Source of the DNA: Gonapodya sp. JEL0774
Taxonomy: Eukaryota; Monoblepharomycota; Monoblepharidomycetes; Monoblepharidales; Gonapodyaceae
DNA length: 11,076 nt
Reading direction: 5' to 3'
NCBI GenBank assembly: GCA_027604505.1
Contig: JADIIX010000364.1
Location: forward strand, 1 to 11,076
Shown here: positions 1 through 8,994 of the stretch, piece after piece
Layout of the letters: each line of letters begins with the position of its first letter
How positions within the stretch are numbered: position 1 is the first letter of the stretch
The notes under the pieces: generated by a model
Seen by the model: only the letters and a program-made list of their open reading frames with translations
Told to the model about the DNA's origin: nothing
The model's database searches: none
Made by a program: the position numbers and the translations under genes

Positions 1-25
1 CCCCCTCCCCCCCCCCCCCCCGCAG

Positions 26-748
26 ACCACCGCCACCTCCTCACCCTCACTCCGCCGCCACCCGCCTCTGTCCTCTCCACCTCCCGCGCGGCCCTGTCCC
101 GCCTCGACCCCCTCCTGGCATCCCAGCGGGCCCGCGAGCAGGAAGAGGCCATGGAGAAACTCAAGGAGTTGGGAAACAAGTTTTTGGGGGTGTTTGGGAT
201 GAGTACGGGGGACTTTAAGATGGTGGGTTGTTCTAGTTTTTTTTTTTTTTTGGGGGGGGGGAGGGGGGACGCGAGCGAGCGGTACCATCTCGGTACCGTA
301 CCCGCGCACGAGTCTTAGCGAGATGGTGCGGGCTTGCCCCCCCCCTCCCCCCCCCCCCGCGCCGCGAGAGAGAGCGATCCATATGGTTCCGGTATTCACC
401 CCTTGCGATTCGTGGACGGACCGGACCATATGGGGCCCATTCATCCATCCATCCATTTGGGTTGGTTCATGGAACTACCTTTCTGTGGAATGGACAGAGT
501 GTCGGTCCCATATGGGGTGTCTGCTTGTTGTTGTTGTGTTGTGTGGTCGGGATCGTTACACCATATCCACGTCTCCATCCACCCCCACCACCTCCCCCGC
601 CGTCCACCCTCACTCATCCAATCGACCCCCCCCCACTCACCACCGCCCCTTGGCCCCGACACCGACGCTCGCGCCCGTGCCCCCCGCCCGTGCCACGCAG
701 GTGCAAGATCCCAAGACCGGCGGGTATTCCATGTCGTTTCAGAAGTGA
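26..748 (+). CDS. 3' end of a TTC1-like tetratricopeptide repeat protein (partial, two exons)
   Basis: Two exons are visible: about 26-222 and 701-748 (stop TGA 746-748). A C-rich tract ending CGCAG at 21-25 looks like the acceptor of the upstream intron. Exon 1 encodes a charged helix, then KLKELGNKFLGVFGMSTGDF at about 157-216. Exon 2 encodes VQDPKTGGYSMSFQK. The pattern of a K-L-K-x-L-G-N helix, a GMST/GLST-D-(N/D)-F turn and a short GGYS(M/I)(S/N)F ending is the known C-terminus of tetratricopeptide repeat protein 1 (TTC1) in fungi and animals; this part lies after the three TPR repeats, which are outside the window. TTC1 family members are described as cytosolic co-chaperone or adaptor proteins. 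The intron (223-700) starts GTGGGT, ends ACGCAG and joins in phase 0. The family call rests on remembered conservation of this tail. Confidence 0.75.
223..700 (+). other. Unusually long, low-complexity intron in the TTC1-like gene
   Basis: The intron is 478 nt, while other introns in the window are about 50-100 nt. It carries a T15 run (237-251) followed by a G10 run (252-261), C-rich runs near 338-358, a CATC repeat near 440-453, and three copies of the palindrome CCATATGG (379-386, 426-433, 508-515). The first two copies sit in an imperfect inverted repeat with arms near 379-393 and 419-433. Small ORFs here are low complexity and do not resemble genes. Confidence 0.55.
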
Positions 749-1162
749 GGGTGGGGGGGAACGAGGGGGTATGGGGGAGGCGGGGAGTCGCGGACTGCGA
801 CTGAGGAGTGGAAGACTGTTGAGACAGAACATGTACATGGCATATGATGAGGTTGGTGGAATCGTATAGAGTAGATCTTGGAGGGGGGGAAAGAGAAGGT
901 TTTCGTGTTCGGATATTATCACCGTTTTATAGCAAGAGGACCCTGTTTCGATCGACAATACATCAATCACTCGAACAAATCTGAAAGATATGTACGGTGA
1001 GAAAATAACCAGGATCGACGGAACGGACACACCGTTTTCGCAAATCAAAACGTATCGTAATTTTGTTCAAACCGCTTCTGTCATGACAAGAAGAGCTCCC
1101 AAACGCTAAACTATCTCTACCCTACTGCCTACAGCCCTCGTTTCGATCGAGTAGATCCCCAT
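749..1162. other. Convergent intergenic region (3' flanks)
   Basis: This stretch lies between the TGA of the TTC1-like gene on + and the TAG of the secreted-protein gene on -, so it should hold both 3' UTRs. I see no coding continuity, no RNA gene and no clear AATAAA on either strand. The minus-strand ORF over 614-1048 runs across the TTC1 terminal exon and has no recognisable features. Confidence 0.5.
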
Positions 1163-3302
1163 CTACGCAGAACCATCGTCGGGGGAGGCTGAGACCTGGG
1201 TGAAGTGAAGTGAGGGTTGAACGAAAAGTGTGGATGAGAGGCGATCCGAACGGCGTAACGTTAACGTCCAAGCATCACGATACGGTCGCTTACTTTTCCG
1301 GTCGAGCCGGTTCCGGGAACGGGCATCGGACTAACAAAAAGGCGAGAGGTGGGGACGCATAAATTGAATGCAAGTAAAACACGTTCTTGATTGTCAGATA
1401 CCTCGGGGTGAAACACTCACGTCGAAGCTCCACCACCGCTCCCCGCCCCTCCCGCTCCTCCCGCTCCGCCAGCCGAACCTCCTGTAGATCCACCGCCAGG
1501 CGCACTGGGCCCGCCCGATCCGCCACCGCCAGGTGTGGAACCGAGGCCGGTGGGGGAGCTGGGTCCGGCGATCGACTTGATATAGAGAGAGAGAAAAGAA
1601 AAGAAAGGTGTGTGAACAAATTCTCTTTCTTATAGCGGATGATGGGGAAATGCTTACTTTGGAAACGACAGCAGAGGAGAATCCGGAAACGACAGGTGCG
1701 GAAGAAGGCGCAACGGTCTGTGTAAGGAATGGGTGAGAAACATGATGGTCGTGGAGGGGTGACAAACCATGTTCACCTTCTTAACTACAACAGTTTGCAC
1801 AGCTGTTACAGTGCGAGTGGTCGGCACAGTAACCGTACTACAACGAATTAGGACATCTTGAACGATCTGAACTTTTGATGGTGGTGGGTGACGAGAAACT
1901 CACGCGAATCTCGTTGTAACGCTTGTAACCACGGATTTGACGGTCGCAGTAGAGGTAGTGACCTTTCAATGATGAGATGAGGGGTCTCAACCTTGTTTGT
2001 TGTTTGTTCGGAGATCGGAAAACACTCACACTGGTAGCAACTGACACAGAAACCACAGTTGTGGGCACGACGACGGTGGAAGTGGCGACGGACACCTGGT
2101 ATGAAACGAGTTTGAAATACATTTGATGATAGCCCAGTACCTGTTGAAACTGCAGACTCACTGATACTTGAGTTTGCGTTTGTGTGATGGTGGTTGGAAC
2201 AGCCTGAAACGCGATCGCACTTTTGTGAGGAATTATCAGATGCATGCATGGAAAGTGCCACACTCACTACAACAGAAGTAACGACAGCCGTGACCACCGA
2301 TTTAACGGTTGCGGTTGCGACTGAGGTGACCGCGCCTAGGAATCCAAAGCGTTAGTAATGACGGAGGGAAAGATTACGTTGCCGTTCACGTACGAGTAGC
2401 CGTGCTTTGTTTTGAAGGCAGAGAAAAATTTCGATCCAAATTTTAGAAGTCCGCCGTGGTGGGGGAAGTGCGTAACTTACACAGTTGCTGTTTGCGTAAC
2501 AAACTTAAAGAGAGGAGGCACGTGTTTGCTCATCTAACTTTCAGCGAAATCGCATGATACCCACTGATGTTTGAGTCACCGTTGTGGGAACGGTAGCGGT
2601 GACCACAGATTTCACTATTTCTGAGTTCCCACGAGGGTTTGAGTGCAAGGGACGCCATGTTTCGAGGTGTTCAAGAAACTCACGGTTGACGGTTGCCTAG
2701 ATCAAAGAAAGAAAGAAGTTCAAGATGCAGTTCGATGTTGCGTGCATCGCAAGTAGTAATCTTACCGTTGATGTTACCGTGACTGTAGACGGAGGAGCGG
2801 TTGAGAATCCACTAACAACAGGGCCAGCTACGAAGGTGTGTATGATGGTGTGAATAGGGTAGGAGCAATTGAGTGGTTGCACGAAAATGCGAACACTTAC
2901 AGGTGGCCGGAACCTTGGTGATAACTCCCGCCCCTCCTCCACCTGCAGCACCTCCGCTCCCACCTGCACTCCCTCCAGCACCTCCAGCGCTCGGAGCGGT
3001 TGAAGATAAACCCCCGACACTTCCTCCAGCGCCACCTCCTGTTCCTCCAGGTGCGATGGGGCCAGGGCCTAGATCAGTAAATATAGAGTTTATCTCGAGG
3101 CAACGGGAATGGCCTGTGCGAATCTGAAAATCTACCTCCAGAAACTGATCCCTTACCACTGATAGAGAAGAGGGAATGAGAAATTCGTCTCGTGTTACTG
3201 TTAATGCAAAGGAGACACGAACACTTGACGGCGGTCATGGGGAGCGCCCATGGAAGTGGACGCCAAAAGTACAGCAACGAGTGCAACAAGTGGGAGCCGC
3301 AT
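1163..3302 (-). CDS. Secreted Val/Thr- and Gly-rich repeat protein, about 16 exons
   Basis: Start ATG is at 3302-3300, giving the signal peptide MRLPLVALVAVLLASTS, then GAPHDRRQ with a dibasic (Kex2-like) site. Proposed exons (- strand): 3302-3225, 3123-2901, 2827-2766, 2696-2684, 2620-2565, 2503-2481, 2404-2394, 2335-2268, 2203-2162, 2095-2030, 1962-1904, 1837-1777, 1717-1658, 1575-1421, 1330-1294, 1195-1163 (stop TAG). Summed length is in frame: about 348 codons. Donors are mostly GTGAGT/GTAAGY; the intron before 2335 ends ATTACTAACGC...CCTAG. The product has a Gly/Ala/Ser block (exon 2), PVVSGFSTA (exon 3), a repeat core of KSVVT[AS]V and VPTT[VIR] units (exons 4-12), PVVSGFSSA (exon 13), a second Gly block (exon 14) and a short acidic end SPDDGSA. 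No membrane anchor or enzyme motif is seen. It resembles fungal cell-wall or surface proteins in composition only; no family is recognised. Exons of 13, 23 and 11 nt and the first junction are the least certain parts. Confidence 0.65.
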
Positions 3303-3938
3303 TGTCGTGATGTACAAATTTGAGAAAGCTGTGATGCAAGGGGAATGCTAGAAAATCGGTGGATTATAAATCGCAAATGCGAGGAACACCTCATCACTTG
3401 TGGCAAATCGCTCGTACCGCTGGTACAAAAAAAAAGGATAACGCTCATCTGGACATTTGAAATTATGGATTGTGAACTTCATAAAATAGACGAAAATGGC
3501 GTTGACGTAATCTGTGCTTTCCGTGGTTTTGCACAAAGAACATATATAGCTGACTGCGAATTCAAGTGTGGCACACAAGGACACGAACAGTGACGTCATC
3601 CAAGCGAGTCCACTCTGTCATTGAGAGTTGGTTCTCAACCGGAGTTTTGGACGATTTCATGGTGCAAATTAATTCCAACGCAGAGAAATTGAGCTCATAG
3701 CTTTCACTATTGCGTAGCGTTTCCCTAAATCTAGTACAGCATTCAAGTAGATAGAACATGATATCAACCATCGAATAAGAATCGGAGTCGAGTGAGATGA
3801 ATCCAACTGCGCGTTTCTGCTCTCTATTAAGCTAACACGCAGTGGGTATTTGCAGTGGGTGAATTTTTTTTTGCTAGGTTCTGTTTGTATCTTTGGCAGA
3901 CATTTCTAGAACCGGAGCCGACTGTCAAACTCCGGATC
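3303..3938. promoter_or_regulatory. Divergent promoter region between the secreted-protein and NmrA-like genes
   Basis: The 636 bp spacer separates two start codons that face away from each other, so it should contain both promoters and 5' UTRs. Short ORFs inside it on both strands show no domain or composition typical of genes. A perfect CRE-type octamer lies at 3591-3598 and a GCAGTGGGT direct repeat near 3839-3861, just before the NmrA start. No convincing TATA box is assigned. Confidence 0.45.
3591..3598. promoter_or_regulatory. CRE/ATF-type site TGACGTCA
   Basis: This is a perfect 8 bp palindrome TGACGTCA, the consensus bound by CREB/ATF-type bZIP factors (for example Atf1 or Sko1 in fungi). 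It lies roughly mid-spacer, about 290 bp from the secreted-protein start and 340 bp from the NmrA-like start, so it could serve either gene. An 8-mer can occur by chance; position is the only support. Confidence 0.35.
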
Positions 3939-5364
3939 ATGCCCCGAGTACTCATTACAGGAGCATCAAGTGAAATAGGAAGCGAAATACTTCACGCAAT
4001 CGTGGAAGGACAGAATGATGTGGTCGCGGGAGTCGACGGTGAAAGTGAGCTATGGAGACATACGTCACCCTTCTCGATTCCTTCAAACTAAGTCCATGAA
4101 CAGAGCCACTAAACAGTGCGACCAGAAGCAAGTTAGTTGGTGCCTGCAAGCTTCCGATGGACTCTTCGTCGCTGGACTTTACAGGCATTGACTACTTGGT
4201 CATTGTTCCATCGGATTCGGAGAAACGAGTGCAACGTGCGTTTATCATCATATCGTAAAGTGGTTCAACTGTACGTTCATCAGTGGTCGATTTTGTGTTG
4301 ATCAGATGTACGAAGCTACATTGGTAAGGTTCCAAGCTCATGGGTTCTTAAAGATTCAGCTAATACTGCGATCAAGATGCGGCAAAGAGAGCAGATGTGA
4401 AATTCATTCTCTTGCAATCGGTCCTTGGAGCGCAAAATAAGGAAACAGAGTTCGCGAAGCAGTACCGCCAGATGGAGGTGAGCAAGAAAATCCGTTTAAA
4501 GTAGTTTCTGCGTTCTATTTCTACTTGCGCAAAAACATTAGGTGTACTTGATTAACTCAGCAATACGTGCGACATTCTTGAGACCAACGTGGTTAATGGA
4601 GAACTTGCTTATCCACGCAGACAGTATTCGGAAGGAAGGTGTAATTAAGCTTCCTCTGCGAGAAGGGAAAATTGTTCCCATTTCTGTCATCGATATTGCC
4701 AAGTTTGTGCGAGTCATTTTGGATGCCCCAGAAAAGTTTGTTGGTGGGTTACTGTTACGGCATCTTGTTGTTTCCAACCAATCTCGTCATCATTTCAGAC
4801 CAAGCATACGATTTACTGGGGCCGAACTCGGTAAGTGGAGTTGAAATTGCTAGCGCGGCTTCAGAATCACTGGGACTTGAAATTCGGTGAGAAATAGTGC
4901 ACTCGAGGCATGATTGTTTTGCGTTGCTCTAATCTTCACCTGACCCGCCTTGATCAAGATACGTTAACGTATCATCCACGGAATACAAGATATTTCTGAA
5001 GAATAAAGGACTCTCTGAATGGCAGATACAAGGAATTTTGGAGGATTTCGGTGAGGAGGTGCTCACCGCTCATTCCGCAATTCGCTTTACACATTTTAGC
5101 TCCGACACAGAACTTCTGTCTGCCGATCGGTACTCATCAACAGGAAGCACAGATGTCTTTCGAAGCATGGTGGGCGAGAATGGGTGCTTATCGATCGTGA
5201 TTGGTATCGACGAGTGGAACCCGTTCATTGACTCCGAGGTTGCAATCTGCGTAGCACGACACTCCGCGATTTCTTTCTCATACACAAAGAAACATTTCTG
5301 GGTACATCTGTGTCAGATCCTCATCAAGAAGAAGTCACCGTCAGCTCACCAGATGATCCAGTGA
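3939..5364 (+). CDS. NmrA-like family NAD(P)-binding Rossmann protein, 7 or more exons
   Basis: Start ATG is at 3939, opening MPRVLITGASSEIGSEIL, a Rossmann nucleotide-binding loop (G8-A-S-S-E-I-G14, family form GATGxxG). Exons: 3939-4044, 4104-4235, 4306-4323 (18 nt), 4377-4477, 4542-4743, 4799-4886, 4959 onward. Introns of 53-72 nt join in phase 1,1,1,0,1,2. Family landmarks in order: DYLVIVPSDSEKRV, SYIDAAKRADVKFILLQSV, RATFLRPTWLMENLL, VPISVIDIAKFVRVILDAPE, AYDLLGPNSVSGVEIASAAS, RYVNVS. These match NmrA/HSCARG-type atypical short-chain reductases, which bind NAD(P) and act as redox sensors or as azoreductase-like oxidoreductases. Reading straight through, exon 7 stops at 5364 (about 350 aa), but the last 60-70 residues do not look like the family; the domain itself ends near 5180. 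An optional intron 5051-5110 also keeps frame. An upstream in-frame ATG at 3855 is less likely the start. Confidence 0.8.
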
Positions 5365-6543
5365 TCCCGGGTCTTGTCGATCTCCAGGGACAGGAGAATC
5401 AAGACGGTTCCCCGCACATTTCCGCATTGACGGAGGTTCCACAGGCAGCAAGAGATCCCGGCTCTCGAGATTTCAATGCGAGGACGCCAAAGAGTGAAAC
5501 TTACACCATAAATCCAGTTGCTGCCACTGGAATGTTGTATCCTGCCTCTGATACAGCTGCACCAGCAGCCGAACCAGTTTCTGCTTCACCACGATCCATC
5601 TCAGCTACAACCAGAGATCCAAACATCGCAACTATGATTCCTTCGGCAATTCGAACTGAGCAAGCGCGAGAGGGACTCCATGGAGGTTTAGAGGCAGCTC
5701 CGTCTGGTGCAGTTCACAACCTTCAGGACTCGACCCACCCGCATTCTCAGCCCTCGGGGCAGCGCATGGGCTCTGTGAAGACAGGGGGGGAAGTCACCAT
5801 GCTCAAGGATCTACTACATGGCATGATTGTTGAAGAAGAGGGTACTTTGAAAGAGCGTCGTGATACTTTAAGAAAAGCCGAGGAGCGACTGGAGGTGACA
5901 GATAATCGTGAAATCTTCATCGTAATCGCTTGATTCAGCGAACCTATCACATTCCCAGTACCTACGAGATGTCCAGTGGCGTATCGAATCGGACCTTGCT
6001 TCTCGCGGGGTATTCCGGGATGAGCCGGGTTATCGCAAAGAGACAACGGCATCGAGATCGTTCCCGCGGGAGGATCACATGAGCCGCCGAGAACTTCATG
6101 AGAGAGACAGGTTGCGCAGAACAGCAGTGGAGAAAGGGTGAGAAAAGTTTGTGGAGACTTTCAGTTTCCCAATCGTATTCATTCAAATGACTGTGCGCAG
6201 CTCTTCGGATGCCTTTTGCGACGAGAATACCGCTTTTTGGACGCGATCTCCCAAAGAAACCCGCGATCTATATCAAAATAATTCAAGTCAACGTATCTTT
6301 CGAGATGATTTGACTGCTCAAAACCGGGGCCGGGCGGCAGAGATTCAGCGCGAGAGGGAGTTGAGGGAACGAGAGTATCGAGCAATCGATAGAACTCGCG
6401 ATAAAAGGTACGGATACAGAAAGAAAACGTGGGCCGAGGGAATGGTCCGTGAGGGGCATGAAGTCAAGAGAGAGGATGCGCTTCTGCAGAGACGGTGGGA
6501 ACTCCATGGTCGTGGTGAGGATGATCACAAATCAACATCATGA
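5290..6543 (+). CDS. Coiled-coil, Arg/Glu-rich protein or C-terminal extension of the NmrA-like gene
   Basis: Three exons share one reading frame after splicing: about 5290 (or 5317) to 5894, 5959-6137 and 6201-6543 (stop TGA). Introns 5895-5958 and 6138-6200 have GTGACA/GTGAGA donors and CCCAG/CGCAG acceptors with phase 0 and 2. The first exon is Pro/Ala/Ser/Thr-rich and probably disordered, then turns helical (LKDLLHGMIVEEEGTLKER and RKAEERLE). The next two exons continue as a highly charged helix rich in Arg, Glu and Asp (for example EIQRERELREREYRAIDRTR). No known domain is recognised. There is no ATG in this frame before 5532, and the frame is closed upstream at 5229-5231, so its first exon must lie further 5'. 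A GTATCG donor at 5204 in the NmrA frame would join in phase 1 to acceptors at 5289 or 5316, giving one fused protein of about 672 aa. A separate gene with an overlapping 5' end is the alternative. Confidence 0.55.
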
Positions 6544-6849
6544 TCACTCTTCTCGCGAATATCGGAGTGGGCGATAATGATTGTGCTGAAGTGATTTTTA
6601 GCAAGGTGGCAATTCAGTGAATTGTTGCAACAGTCGAATATAAAAGATATCAAACTCAAGAATCGAAGTCTGCACCTGGAACCGACCACGCATTTCGTTC
6701 CTCAATGCATGTTACATACGGTGATGCATATGCAAAGCAAAAAATTAAAAAACTCCCCAATGCATGTTTGGCTCCCGCTTGTTCGCGCTTGGGTATTATC
6801 CGAGACAAGTATGCTGTGTCGGATCGACTATCTGTTCTGGATAATCAGA
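6544..6849. other. Non-coding stretch with a diverged repeat copy
   Basis: No supported gene is seen. The only recognisable content is a diverged copy of the 8719-8985 repeat at about 6663-6746. An open frame on + crosses this repeat, which argues against it being a real coding region. Confidence 0.45.
6663..6746 (+). repeat. Dispersed copy of the tRNA-adjacent repeat
   Basis: The segment follows the same order of blocks as the unit at 8900-8985: GAAGTC(T/C)GC, then GGAA(C/T)C(G/A)ACCACGCATTT, then TTCCTCAATGCATG against TGCTCCTCAATCCTGG, then GGTGATGCATATG against GGTGGTGCACATG, and an A-rich end AAGCAAAA. Identity by eye is roughly three in four, so it is an older copy. It lacks the GATTGCGGAAGG box that marks units 1 and 2 and the tRNA 3' end. 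Confidence 0.6.
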
Positions 6850-7882
6850 CGAACTTGTCAGGAGCGCACAGGATTTAAAGTAAGTATGAATGATAGTTCA
6901 ATATACTGTAGTGAGTTGGTCTTTGCCTCTTTTGGGTTGCTTCTTCAGGCGATGGGGTGATATCTCCGTCATCACAACCGCGACTTCGTCTTACAGCTAT
7001 CTCACCGGTATATTGCGCTGCAAGATTTCGCGGAGAAATTCTTAAAAGAATTCGAATCACTTGTGCCCTATTAACCATTCCTCCACGTTTCCCAATCCTC
7101 GTGTCGACATCCATTTCACCACTAACGGGACCGCCTCCCTCCCTCGTTACTCTTCCACCTGTATACACTCCACATACGAAACGATTGTGTGGGGTGCAAA
7201 TCATCAGGCGGTGGAGGAAGAAGGGAATTGCAAAGCGAATGGTTCTGGTGGACAATTAATGAAGACAAGCAGTGCGATCAGGAAAAGCTCAAAGAGCAAA
7301 GTGTGAAGGTGAGTAGCATGTCAGAACACGTAGGTATTTGCAAGCAAATAGGTGGAAAGTTATATAGGATGTGAGGTTGTGCGGTTCGGGACAGACGAGT
7401 CAAACAGGAGGGTTTAACTTCGGATGGGGACATCCATAGTAGTAAGTAAGCGCAAAATGGATGCTCTCAGTATTTTATTGGCTGTTCTTCACCCCAGCAG
7501 GATTCTTCTGTCCGAGCCAGACAACACGACCTTCCAGTTCAGTCCCAGCCCCCTCCGCATCTATCACGCGGTTGGTCAATTGGAACAGCTGGGACAAATA
7601 GTATGGCGAGTTCACATGTCCTCGCTTGGTGGTCTTTTGTGAGTGCCGAGTGGAGGTCCATGTCCACGTCTCCCTTCCCAGGCACGGAATCCGCACCAGG
7701 TAGGGCCACATCACCCCGACACCCTGGTCTTCCCCACCCTGCAAGTTGCCCCGCTTGCCATTTAGAACGACCGCACACTCCTCCTCACACTCTTCTCCCT
7801 CGTCGCCCACTGCAGGGATCGTGCAACGGCATGGTTCACGTGGTTTTCCACTATGGTGTGTGACTTCGCTACTGTTCATTTT
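6850..7882 (+). pseudogene. Decayed PGS1-like gene (phosphatidylglycerophosphate synthase relic)
   Basis: Two islands of protein-like sequence lie in order on +. Around 7006-7071 the frame reads RYIALQDFAEKFLKEF, which fits the region after the NRQDRY box of PGS1. At 7712-7762 it reads HPDTLVFPTLQVAPLAI, close to the PDTW(I/V)(Y/F)PLIQMKPFEI box of that family, then a TAG (7763-7765), then NDRTLLLTLFSLV and AWFTWFSTM up to a TGA at 7883. PGS1 is the mitochondrial phospholipase-D-fold enzyme that makes phosphatidylglycerophosphate for cardiolipin. Between the islands I find frame changes and no continuous coding path, and the HKD catalytic motifs are not visible, so it looks like a relic. An intron-like segment 6880-6948 (GTAAGT...TTCAG) is still present, so it is not a retrocopy. 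The family match is from memory and moderate. A heavily spliced intact gene is less likely. Confidence 0.4.
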
Positions 7883-8718
7883 TGAAACCTTGTGTAACAA
7901 CCTCGTTCAACAAAATCCCGCCACCAACCAACCTGCTAAATTTAGCACACTTGTGACAGGCAAGCATTTAATGCTTTGCAAGCCCTTCAGATGCAGCTAT
8001 GAAAATCCGTCTTTTCGCGGAACTGCAGTTCCAATGTTACCCCTGTCGCAGCATCAAAATCTGAAATGTAGAGCATGATTCACAATACATCTCGTTATTA
8101 ATTATCTGCGTTGTTGTTGCTGAATATCGCCGAAGTTAGTGTTCGGTAACAGAACGCATCACAACCTTGAGACAGCCAGCACTTGAAGAGGATTAGCGGA
8201 AATGGCAGCTTTCAAAACGTTCATTGGTGCGTCGGCTGGATGGGATGATCGTGCCTTATTGAAAATCGCCTGGCCTTTCTCATGTTCGTTTGTTACATGA
8301 ATCCCGCGCCTAACATCTTTGAACAGCCACTGAAGCTATTAGCCACCCAAAAGCGTTTCACAGAAATGTTTTTCGCCAAATTTTTCTTCAATTGCCGTAT
8401 TCCCTAACAAGAACCAGTTTGGACTTTGTGCGTTCAAACGCCAGGCATCCCTCCTGAGAGTTTGGTGAAGCCTATGTCATTCAATACAAATGGAGTGCCT
8501 CGTAATCAAAATTAGAGCGTCTGAACAAAAAAAAATTCGCGCTTCGCGCGAATCAAAATTGTCAGTGCTCCTGCTATATGAGAGCACGGCCCGTGCATTT
8601 ACATTATTGTGCAACAGAGGTGTCACCGATAAGTTTTTTGCGAGTGCGGGACAGGATCTAAGACAATCCAGCCGTTGTGCAGAACGAGTCCCAGCCTAGG
8701 TGCATGATATTTAGAACA
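7883..8718. other. Gene-free, AT-leaning stretch with palindromes
   Basis: I see no coding continuity on either strand. The stretch holds a 14 bp perfect palindrome TGCTAAATTTAGCA at 7934-7947, a near-palindrome around 7960-7979 and a strong GC hairpin at 8535-8553. The short ORF at 8490-8699 spans that hairpin and resembles nothing known. Confidence 0.45.
8535..8553. repeat. Perfect 8 bp-stem hairpin
   Basis: ATTCGCGC pairs with GCGCGAAT around a TTC loop. The hairpin follows an A-run (8526-8535), and the decamer AATCAAAATT occurs on both sides of the region (8504-8513 and 8551-8560). No gene or known terminator context is seen; function unknown. Confidence 0.6.
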
Positions 8719-8985
8719 GCAAAAGATTGCGGAACGTGGCGGAGTCCGCTCGAGGAACCAACCGCGCACTTTTGCTCCTCAATCCGGCATGTTAGGTATG
8801 GTGGTGCACGTGACAAAGGCAAAAGATTGCGGAAGGTAGCGAAGTCCGCTCCGGGAACCAACCGCCTCCATGTTTGGTATGGTGGTGGACGTGACAAATG
8901 CAAAAGATGAAGTCCGCTCCAGGAATCAACCACGCATTTTTGCTCCTCAATCCTGGTTAGGTATGGTGGTGGTGCACATGAAAAA
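8719..8985. repeat. Three tandem units of an 81-100 bp repeat beside the tRNA gene
   Basis: Units are 8719-8818 (100 bp), 8819-8899 (81 bp) and 8900-8985 (86 bp). Each begins GCAAAAGAT and runs through AGTCCGCTC, GGAA(C/T)CAACC and GGTATGGTGGTG to an A-rich end. Units 1 and 3 carry TTTTGCTCCTCAAT, which unit 2 lacks; unit 3 lacks GATTGCGGAAGGT. In units 1 and 2 the start GATTGCGGAA(G/C)G equals the complement of the adjacent tRNA's 3' terminus plus terminator region. Within units, GCGGA and TCCGC form a short inverted repeat. Read on -, the order is tRNA then repeat units, as expected for a tRNA-headed SINE-like body. Confidence 0.75.
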
Positions 8986-8994
8986 GCAAAAGAT

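Noticed and set aside
614-1048. 144 aa minus-strand ORF across the TTC1 terminal exon
   Set aside because: It is antisense to a well-supported exon and low in complexity; no signal or domain.
1838-2297. Two overlapping minus-strand ORFs of 141 and 149 aa
   Set aside because: They read through several GTGAGT...AG introns of the secreted-protein gene; only the exon parts carry the Val/Thr pattern.
2697-3035. Minus-strand ORF in another frame over the Gly-rich exon (ALEEVSGVYLQ...)
   Set aside because: It is open because of the repetitive GGA/GGT pattern, runs through a clear GTAAGT intron, and does not join to neighbouring exons in frame.
6957-7259. 100 aa plus-strand ORF and its minus-strand shadow 6875-7255
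   Set aside because: Neither matches a family, while a third frame carries the PGS1-like RYIALQDF island.
7475-7900. 141 aa minus-strand ORF
   Set aside because: It is antisense to the PGS1-like island, in GC-rich sequence that favours long open frames, and has no recognisable motif.
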